Of a stretch of DNA of 5,134 nucleotides, positions 1-5,134 are shown piece by piece. This DNA comes from Haliea sp041746975 (lineage in GTDB: Bacteria > Pseudomonadota > Gammaproteobacteria > Pseudomonadales > Halieaceae), in NCBI GenBank assembly GCA_041746975.1, contig JBGTGB010000288.1, forward strand, positions 1 to 5,134, in the 5' to 3' direction. A model generated the notes under the pieces. It did not search any database and was not told the origin of the DNA. It saw nothing but the letters and a program-made list of their open reading frames with translations. The number at the start of each line of letters is the position of its first letter. Position 1 is the stretch's first letter. The position numbers were made by a program, and so were the translations under genes.

Positions 1-629
1 ATCTTGCCGATGCGGCTGCAAGCCTGAATGAAACCTATCCGGAGCTGCGTATTGAACCGGTCGCCGCGGACTTTACCCAGGCCATGTCCCTGCCGGAGTC
101 TGTCAGTTATCACGCCGCCGTGATCTTTTATCCGGGCTCTACCATCGGTAATTTCGAACCCGGTGCCGCGGTAGCATTTTTGCGCAGGATGCGCAGCCTG
201 ATAGGGAGTGAAGGGATGATCCTGGTAGGGGTTGATCTGCACAAAGACAGCGCCATTCTATCCGCGGCCTACAATGATCAGGCCGGCGTCACGGCAGCAT
301 TTAACCGCAATGTACTCCATCATTTGAATCGCCTGCTGGAGGCGGACTTCAAACCGGATCTTTTCCAGCACCACGCTTTTTACAATGAAAGCAAAAGACG
401 TATCGAAATGCACCTGGTGAGTACGGTTGCACAGAAAGTCAGCTGCCGGAATGATCGCCTGCACTTCGCTGCGGGCGAATCAATTCATACCGAGAATTCC
501 TACAAATATACTCTGCGAGACTTCGCAGCCCTGGCCGAGAAAGCCGACCTCAAGCTTGAGCAAAGCTGGACTGACTACAGGAAGCTGTTTAGCGTCAATC
601 TTCTGAGCGTAGACAGCGCCCGCAGCTGA
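1..629 (+). CDS. egtD: L-histidine N-alpha-methyltransferase (EgtD), 5'-truncated by window edge
   Basis: This is the C-terminal part (about 208 codons, reading from base 3) of a SAM-dependent methyltransferase of the EgtD family. The family trimethylates L-histidine to hercynine, the first step of ergothioneine synthesis in the cytoplasm. Family hallmarks are visible in order: a YPEL...PVAADFT stretch near the left edge, FYPGSTIGNFEP (about 129-164), a GVDLHKD strand and turn (about 228-248), AYNDQAGVTAAFNRN (about 267-311), ADFKPDLFQHHAFYN, RRIEMHLVS, and GESIHTENSYKY (about 474-509). The Glu and Ser of TENS match the histidine-binding Glu282 and Ser284 of the Mycobacterium smegmatis enzyme, as I recall them. 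The protein ends naturally at a TGA after a WTD...FSVNLL tail, so the 3' end is intact. Roughly 110 N-terminal residues lie outside the window, given a family length near 320. An internal ATG at 84 is not the start, because homology continues upstream of it. An egtB partner would be expected upstream but cannot be seen. Sampled stretches have lower GC than the glg genes. Confidence 0.9.
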   Translation, partial: LADAAASLNETYPELRIEPVAADFTQAMSLPESVSYHAAVIFYPGSTIGNFEPGAAVAFLRRMRSLIGSEGMILVGVDLHKDSAILSAAYNDQAGVTAAFNRNVLHHLNRLLEADFKPDLFQHHAFYNESKRRIEMHLVSTVAQKVSCRNDRLHFAAGESIHTENSYKYTLRDFAALAEKADLKLEQSWTDYRKLFSVNLLSVDSARS

Positions 630-642
630 GGACTTCTCGACC

Positions 643-2190
643 CTAACGGTATAGTCGTGACTCGTAGGCGCGCGCCACCCCGGCCCACTCGAAGCGAGCA
701 GCTGCCGCCGCAGCGCAGATTTCGTCCCACTCTGCCGGATCTGCGGTGCGCAGGGTAAGAGCCTGATCAAACCGCTGCAATAAATGCCGCGCCTGCTCCT
801 TCTCGTCAGCGCCGCCAAAGGCAAAGCCGTTGACGCCATCTCGAACCGTATCCGCCAGCCCCCCCACCGAATGCACCAGGCAGGGCTGGCCGGCACGCAT
901 GGCCAGCATCTGGCTGATGCCACAAGGTTCGAAGGAACTGGGCATCAGGAACAGATCGCCAGTTGCGTATAGCTTCTCCGAAAGCGCTTCCGAGAAGCCG
1001 CGCAGAAACACAAAGTTATCCCTGCGCGCGCTCACCGTGGCAAAAAAAGCCTCCAGTTCCGGATCTCCGCTGCCCAGTAACAGAAACAGGCCCCGGTGTC
1101 CGAGCCGGTCCAGTAAATGCTCCAGCACGCTGCGGCCATCGCTACAGGGCAGGCGCAACAGGCGAACTTTCTGGTCGGTCAGCCGCCCCACCGAAGTCAC
1201 CAGGGTCGCTGGACGCTTGCGCCGGCGCCAGCGGTCCACCTTGCTCGCGGCCTGCACCGCGTAGTCGGCAGCGACGCCCTGCTGCCAGCGCTTCAGCTCT
1301 GCGCGAATTGCCGTCAGCAATGTGCTAAAAGCAACCGGCTCCGGGCCCGGCTGCGGATACTCACAGCCGTTCAGGATTCCCTCCAGGCGTCCATCGCGAG
1401 CGGCCTCCTGCAGATCCTGCGCCAGCCCCTCCCCGGCGCTGGCCTGGATTTCGCGGGCATAGGTTGGCGATACCGCGTGCACCTTGCGGCACAGGCGTAT
1501 CCCAGCGCGCATTGGATTGAAGCAGTCCGGGTAACGGGGATCGCCGACGAAGGCGTAGTCGTAGCGCATGCGCGGGAACCATGCTTCCAGGGCCGACTCA
1601 TCACCGCGCAGGGGTCGGATACCCTGCAGCGCCAGATTGTGGATGGTGTAGACGAAGTGGAGCTCATCCAGCACCGCAAACTCCGGTTCAAATCGCGCCA
1701 GCACCGGGACCAGGGCTGTATGCCAGTCGTGCAGGTGTACCCGGTCCGGCCAGGGCAGAACCCCATCCCGCAGGGCCGTGGCAGCCGCCGCACAGAACAG
1801 GGCAAACTTCGATGCGTCACTGGCAAAGGGACGCCCGGGGCCATCATCACAGTAAATTCGCCCGGGGCCGCAGGGCGCCAGCAGCGGGTGCTCCAGGATC
1901 AGGCAGCGCAACCCGGGATGCGCAGGATCATCCGCCAGAGACCAGAGTTCCATACGCTCACTGCCATTGCGAAAAGCGACCTCCAACACCGTATCCAGAG
2001 TGGCGCCGGGCAGCTGCGAAAAGTGCTGGTAGCCGGGCAGCAGTACCGAGACCTGGTGTCCCAGCGCCGCCAGGGCACGGGGCACATCCCGGATCACATC
2101 GCCCATGCCGCCGACCTTGCCGCCCGGCAGGGCGCCGTTTTCGGCGGCCAGCAGTAACAGCTTCAGCGGCCTGTGCTGCAGCTCTGTCAC
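643..2190 (-). CDS. glgA: Glycogen synthase, ADP-glucose-dependent (GT5), divergent subtype
   Basis: This 515-residue protein is a complete GT-B fold glucosyltransferase of family GT5, which adds glucose from ADP-glucose to the non-reducing end of alpha-1,4-glucan. The N-terminal domain has the nucleotide-sugar motif KVGGMGDV (Lys25; canonical KTGGLADV), HDWHTALVP (154-162) and YTIHNLALQG (181-190). The C-terminal domain has VGRLTDQK (334-341), whose Arg336 and Lys341 match E. coli Arg300 and Lys305, then LLGSGDPELE, SSFEPCGISQ (Glu421 matches E. coli Glu377) and VGGLADTV (442-449). It ends with the usual FEW..VARAYE helix. The canonical NGID-W linker is replaced by NGCEYP (274-279), and about ten extra residues follow VGRLTDQK. 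The start is GTG, two bases after the pgm TGA; no well-spaced Shine-Dalgarno is present (a GAGG abuts the start), so coupling to pgm is likely. The next in-frame ATG lies inside the KVGGMGDV motif and is too late. The TAG stop faces the egtD stop across 13 bp. Family and substrate class are secure; ADP-glucose preference is inferred from the adjacent glgC. Confidence 0.93.
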   Translation of the reverse strand: MTELQHRPLKLLLLAAENGALPGGKVGGMGDVIRDVPRALAALGHQVSVLLPGYQHFSQLPGATLDTVLEVAFRNGSERMELWSLADDPAHPGLRCLILEHPLLAPCGPGRIYCDDGPGRPFASDASKFALFCAAAATALRDGVLPWPDRVHLHDWHTALVPVLARFEPEFAVLDELHFVYTIHNLALQGIRPLRGDESALEAWFPRMRYDYAFVGDPRYPDCFNPMRAGIRLCRKVHAVSPTYAREIQASAGEGLAQDLQEAARDGRLEGILNGCEYPQPGPEPVAFSTLLTAIRAELKRWQQGVAADYAVQAASKVDRWRRRKRPATLVTSVGRLTDQKVRLLRLPCSDGRSVLEHLLDRLGHRGLFLLLGSGDPELEAFFATVSARRDNFVFLRGFSEALSEKLYATGDLFLMPSSFEPCGISQMLAMRAGQPCLVHSVGGLADTVRDGVNGFAFGGADEKEQARHLLQRFDQALTLRTADPAEWDEICAAAAAARFEWAGVARAYESRLYR

Positions 2191-2192
2191 CC

Positions 2193-3827
2193 TCAGGTGA
2201 TGACGTCGGGCTGGTCGCGACCGAGCAGGCGGGTGATGCCCGCCAGCTCATCCGCGGCTGCGAACAGAGTCGCCAGCGCTCTCTGCGGCGCCAGCTCGAG
2301 CAGGGCCGGGTCACGCTGATAGCGGTCATAGTAGACCCGCAGGGTGGCACCGGCCGTGCCGGTACCCGAGAGTCTGTAGACAATCCGCGCACCATCCTCA
2401 AACAGGATACGCAGGCCCTGGCCGGCGCTGACGCTGCCATCTACGGGGTCGGTGTAGGAGAAGTCGTTGGCGGCAGCGACGGTGAGCCCCGCCAGGCTGG
2501 TGCCTGGAAGGTCGGGCAGCCGTGCGCGAACAGCCTCCATCAGCGCTTCCGCCTTGTCCGCGGCCACCGCCTCATAATCATGGCGGCTGAAATAGTCGCG
2601 CCCGTAGCGCTGCCAGTGTTCGCGTAAAATGGTCCGGGCGGGCTTGCTCAGCGCCGCGATCAGGTTCAACCAGAACAGCACCGCCCAGAGGCCGTCTTTT
2701 TCGCGGATATGGCTGGAGCCGGTGCCAAAACTTTCCTCGCCACACAGTGTAATCCTGTCGGCGTCCATCAGATTGCCAAAAAACTTCCAGCCGGTGGGGG
2801 TTTCGAAACAGGGAATATCCAGCTCGGCAGCTACCCGGTCTGCGGCGCGGCTGGTTGGCATTGACCGTGCTATGCCCGCCAAACCCCCGGCGTAGGCCGG
2901 AATCACGCTGGCGTTGGCTGCCAGGATCGCCAGCGAGTCACAGGGATTGATGAACACGCCGCTGCCCAGCACCATGTTGCGGTCGCCATCGCCATCCGAG
3001 GCGGCGCCAAAGGCCAGCGGCTCATCGCCGTTCATGCGTCCCACCAGCTCGCCGGCATGGACCAGGTTGGGGTCTGGATGGCCGCCGCCGAAGTCTTCCA
3101 GCGGCACCGCGTTGATGACAGTGCCGGCGGGCGCACCGAGGCGCCGCTCAAGGATTTCCAGCGCGTAGGGTCCGGTGATCGCGTGCATGGCATCGAAGCA
3201 CATGTGAAATCGCCGATGACCCAGCAGGGAGGCGATTTTCGGGAAGTCGAACAGCGACGCCATCAGATCGGCGTAATCCGCCACCGGGTCGATGACCTCG
3301 ATAGTGGTACTGCCCAGGGTCACTGCACCGGCGCGATCCAGGTCAATATCCGCCGCATCCAGGGTCAGGAAGTGGTCGATACTGTTGGTGGCAGCGAAAA
3401 TGGCCGCCGTAACGGACTCCGGTGCCGGCCCGCCGTTGGCACCGTTGAACTTGATCCCGAAGTCACCTTCCGGGCCACCGGGATTGTGGCTGGCCGACAG
3501 CACAATGCCGCCATCCAGGCCGTACTTGCGAATGATGCAGGAGGCCGCGGGTGTCGACAGCAGTGCTCCCTGCCCTACCAGTACCCGGCTGCAACCATTG
3601 GCCGCAGCCATCCGCAGAATGACCTGGGCAGCGTGGCGATTGTAGTAGCGCCCGTCACCTCCCAGCACCAGCGACTTGCCGCTACAGTCGCCTAGCGCAT
3701 TGAAGATCGATTGGACAAAATTCTCCAGGTAATGGGGGCGGCTGAATTCCGCCACGGTCTTGCGCAGACCGGAAGTGCCCGGCTTCTGCCCCGCGAGGGG
3801 CTGGGTTTCAACCCTGGTTACTGGCAT
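2193..3827 (-). CDS. pgm: Alpha-D-phosphoglucomutase, PGM1 type
   Basis: This 544-residue enzyme interconverts glucose-6-phosphate and glucose-1-phosphate and so feeds GlgC. All four domains of the alpha-D-phosphohexomutase superfamily are recognisable. The N-terminal phosphate loop is GTSGLRK (17-23). The active-site loop SASHNPGG (111-118) carries Ser113 as the phosphoserine. The Mg-binding loop is SDGDGDRN (277-284), with Asp278, Asp280 and Asp282. Also present are PTGWKFFGNLMD (344-355), the sugar-binding GEESFGTGSSHIREKDG (363-379) and the C-terminal phosphate-binding RLSGTGTAGATLRVY (485-499). Length and the GTSGLRK/GWKFFGNLMD signatures fit the eukaryote-like PGM1 branch rather than the shorter bacterial ManB/AlgC or GlmM branches, so glucose specificity is expected. 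The start at 3827 is supported by an AAGGA six bases upstream and by the short, family-typical leader before GTSG. Two other ATGs between the SD and this start are out of frame. It lies 23 bp after glgC and 2 bp before glgA, in the same direction. No key residue is missing. Confidence 0.96.
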   Translation of the reverse strand: MPVTRVETQPLAGQKPGTSGLRKTVAEFSRPHYLENFVQSIFNALGDCSGKSLVLGGDGRYYNRHAAQVILRMAAANGCSRVLVGQGALLSTPAASCIIRKYGLDGGIVLSASHNPGGPEGDFGIKFNGANGGPAPESVTAAIFAATNSIDHFLTLDAADIDLDRAGAVTLGSTTIEVIDPVADYADLMASLFDFPKIASLLGHRRFHMCFDAMHAITGPYALEILERRLGAPAGTVINAVPLEDFGGGHPDPNLVHAGELVGRMNGDEPLAFGAASDGDGDRNMVLGSGVFINPCDSLAILAANASVIPAYAGGLAGIARSMPTSRAADRVAAELDIPCFETPTGWKFFGNLMDADRITLCGEESFGTGSSHIREKDGLWAVLFWLNLIAALSKPARTILREHWQRYGRDYFSRHDYEAVAADKAEALMEAVRARLPDLPGTSLAGLTVAAANDFSYTDPVDGSVSAGQGLRILFEDGARIVYRLSGTGTAGATLRVYYDRYQRDPALLELAPQRALATLFAAADELAGITRLLGRDQPDVIT

Positions 3828-3833
3828 TCATCA

Positions 3834-3838
3834 TCCTT
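3834..3838 (-). promoter_or_regulatory. Ribosome binding site of pgm
   Basis: AAGGA on the minus strand, six bases before the pgm ATG, within the 23-bp glgC-pgm gap. It decides between three closely packed ATG triplets: only the one at 3827 is well spaced and in the pgm frame. Confidence 0.75.
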
Positions 3839-3850
3839 GCAAAAAAGACA

Positions 3851-5122
3851 TCAGGCATAGCCCTCGGGCTGGCCGAGCATACCGCGGGTGACCAGCACCA
3901 CGCCGCTGTCGGTCACCCGCAGGCCGTTGGCGCGATCCTGGTCGGCATCATGCCCAATAACCATGCCCTTGGGAATCACGCAGCCGCGATCGACAATGGT
4001 ATTGCGCATCCTGACATGGCGGCCCACCTCGGCCTGGGGGAGGATCACCGACTTGTCGATGGTGGAATAGGAGTTGATTCGGACATTGGAAAACAGCACC
4101 GAATTGCTCACCAGGCTGCCGGAGACAATGCAGCCGCCGGAGACCATCGAATCGACCGCGCTGCCCCGACGATCGTCCCGGTTGAACACGAACTTGGCGG
4201 GGGGCAACTGTTCCTGGTAGGTCCACAGCGGCCAATCCTTTTCGTACAGGTTCAAACTCGGCGAGGTGCCGATCAGTTCCATGTTCGCCATCCAGAAGGA
4301 ATCCAGGGTGCCGACATCGCGCCAGTAGGCCTTGCCGCCGGTCTCGGGGTCGCGGAAGGGATAGGCGTGCAGATGAAAATTCTGGATCAGCGCGGGGATA
4401 ATGTCGTTGCCGAAATCGTGCGAGGACTGCAGGTTGGCAGCATCCTTGATCAGGCGGTCGAAAAGGAAGTCGGTATTGAAGATATAGTTGCCCATGGACG
4501 CCAGGGTGAGGCCCGGCTTGCCGGGAATCTCCGCCGGCTGCGCGGGCTTTTCCTGAAAGGCAGTTACCCGGTTTTCCGCGTCCACCTGCATGACGCCGAA
4601 GGCACCGGCGGCCTCCGCTATCGGTACCTCCAGGCAGCAGACCGTCATCTCCGCACCGGACTCGACATGCGCGACCAGCATCGGACCGTAGTCCATTTTA
4701 TAAACGTGATCGCCAGAGAGGACCATCACGTACTTGGGCATCTCCGCGCGGATGATATCCAGGTTCTGGTAGATTGCATCCGCCGTGCCCTGGTACCAGT
4801 CCTCCGAATAGCGTTGGGAGGCAGGCAGAATCTCCACGTACTCGCCCAGCTCTTTCTTGAAATGGGTCCAGCCGCGCACCAGGTGGCGCACCAGCGAGTG
4901 CGCCTTGTACTGGGTCAGCACACCGATACGGCGAATCCCGGAGTTGACGCAATTCGATAGCGGAAAGTCGATAATCCGGTACTTGCCGCCAAAATAGAGT
5001 GCCGGCTTGGCGCGCCAGTTGGTCAGTTCATACAGCCGCGAGCCGCGCCCGCCCGCGAGAATCAGTGCCATGGTATCCCGGGTCAGGCGGCTGACATAGC
5101 GGGGGTTCTGGTCTTCTTCCAT
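3851..5122 (-). CDS. glgC: Glucose-1-phosphate adenylyltransferase (ADP-glucose pyrophosphorylase)
   Basis: This 423-residue protein makes ADP-glucose and pyrophosphate from ATP and glucose-1-phosphate, the committed and usually allosterically controlled step of bacterial glycogen synthesis. The N-terminal nucleotidyltransferase domain shows LAGGRGSRL (22-30), KYRIIDFPLSNCVNSG (47-62), WYQGTADA (109-116; Tyr110 matches E. coli Tyr114), SGDHVYKMDY (136-145; Asp138 matches catalytic Asp142), FQEKP (189-193; Lys192 matches the glucose-1-phosphate-binding Lys195), SSHDFGNDIIP and YWRDVGTLDSFW. The C-terminal left-handed beta-helix is visible as hexapeptide-like repeats from about residue 325 (MVSGGCIVSGSLVSNSVLF) to GCVIPKGMVIG (380-390), and the family ending VLVTRGML is present. 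Length is close to the 431 residues of E. coli GlgC, and the protein is complete. The start has a strong purine-rich SD just upstream. Position 36 is Trp where E. coli has Lys39, a fructose-1,6-bisphosphate contact, so effector response may differ. It is the first gene of the visible run; its promoter lies beyond the window. Confidence 0.97.
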   Translation of the reverse strand: MEEDQNPRYVSRLTRDTMALILAGGRGSRLYELTNWRAKPALYFGGKYRIIDFPLSNCVNSGIRRIGVLTQYKAHSLVRHLVRGWTHFKKELGEYVEILPASQRYSEDWYQGTADAIYQNLDIIRAEMPKYVMVLSGDHVYKMDYGPMLVAHVESGAEMTVCCLEVPIAEAAGAFGVMQVDAENRVTAFQEKPAQPAEIPGKPGLTLASMGNYIFNTDFLFDRLIKDAANLQSSHDFGNDIIPALIQNFHLHAYPFRDPETGGKAYWRDVGTLDSFWMANMELIGTSPSLNLYEKDWPLWTYQEQLPPAKFVFNRDDRRGSAVDSMVSGGCIVSGSLVSNSVLFSNVRINSYSTIDKSVILPQAEVGRHVRMRNTIVDRGCVIPKGMVIGHDADQDRANGLRVTDSGVVLVTRGMLGQPEGYA

Positions 5123-5129
5123 AGGCCCT

Positions 5130-5134
5130 CTCCT
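5130..5134 (-). promoter_or_regulatory. Ribosome binding site of glgC
   Basis: AGGAG on the minus strand, seven bases before the glgC ATG, running to the window edge. A second purine run (GAGGG) overlaps it closer to the start. It supports the ATG at 5122 as the true glgC start. Confidence 0.8.

Larger units (their letters stand above)
643..5122 (-). other. Probable glgC-pgm-glgA glycogen synthesis operon
   Basis: Three co-directional genes are separated by 23 bp and 2 bp and encode consecutive steps from glucose-6-phosphate to alpha-glucan. I see no convincing terminator between them, so a single transcript read right to left is inferred. The transcript start lies beyond 5134, so other members (for example a branching enzyme) may precede glgC. 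No terminator is visible after glgA: the 13 bp to the egtD stop contain no stem-loop with a T tract, so transcripts probably end inside the opposing gene. Confidence 0.8.

Noticed and set aside
667..698. Palindrome GGCGCGCGCC (667-676) and small hairpin CTCG-AAG-CGAG (688-698) as a glgA terminator
   Set aside because: Both lie inside conserved glgA codons upstream of its stop and have no T tract; they look like chance in GC-rich coding DNA.
480..923. Minus-strand open frame running through the egtD 3' end and the glgA 3' end
   Set aside because: It overlaps two conserved genes in other frames and contains no recognisable domain.
1117..2157. Long plus-strand open frame (346 codons) opposite glgA
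   Set aside because: It is antisense to a clearly conserved glgA, shows no recognisable domain and has the low-complexity R/Q/A/G-rich look of a high-GC shadow frame.
1581..2627. Plus-strand open frame (348 codons) spanning the glgA-pgm junction
   Set aside because: It crosses two well-supported genes on the other strand, is rich in Pro/Arg/Ala and has no family resemblance; the length is explained by high GC and few stops.
3057..3695. Plus-strand open frame (212 codons) opposite pgm
   Set aside because: It lies wholly within pgm, which has every expected active-site motif; no independent sign of coding.
3950..4960. Plus-strand open frame (336 codons) opposite glgC
   Set aside because: It is a mirror of glgC codons (many His/Gly/Asp/Val), with no motif and no convincing ribosome binding site; treated as a shadow.
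1..5134. Search for a novel system, mobile element, CRISPR array, tRNA or riboswitch
   Set aside because: The window is almost fully occupied by four known metabolic genes, with gaps of 13, 2 and 23 bp between them; no repeats, cloverleaf or transposase motifs were seen.

Overview
The window reads as chromosomal DNA from a GC-rich Gammaproteobacterium, possibly a marine lineage. That placement is inferred from protein style and gene order and is not proven. All recognisable content is core metabolism. I see no RNA gene, mobile element, CRISPR array or long repeat, and no sign of a new multi-gene system. The window is almost entirely coding: the longest gap between genes is 23 bp.

Layout: (1) 1-629, + strand, is the C-terminal two-thirds of an EgtD-type L-histidine N-alpha-methyltransferase (first step of ergothioneine synthesis), cut by the left edge. 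(2) 643-5122, - strand, is a tight run transcribed right to left: glgC (ADP-glucose pyrophosphorylase, 5122-3851), pgm (alpha-phosphoglucomutase of the PGM1 type, 3827-2193) and glgA (ADP-glucose-dependent glycogen synthase of an unusual subtype, 2190-643). The egtD and glgA stop codons face each other with 13 bp between them and no obvious terminator.

The three minus-strand genes form a short pathway: glucose-6-phosphate to glucose-1-phosphate (Pgm), glucose-1-phosphate plus ATP to ADP-glucose (GlgC), and ADP-glucose to linear alpha-1,4-glucan (GlgA). Branching and degradation genes are not in the window and may lie upstream of glgC, beyond 5134. Spacings of 23 bp and 2 bp imply one transcript. 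glgC and pgm have clear Shine-Dalgarno sequences, whereas glgA starts at a GTG just after the pgm stop and is probably translated by coupling.

The points most worth a second look are: GlgC has Trp where the E. coli enzyme has the fructose-1,6-bisphosphate-binding Lys39; GlgA departs from canonical bacterial GlgA around its interdomain region while keeping its main catalytic motifs; and base composition appears to shift across the egtD/glgA junction.
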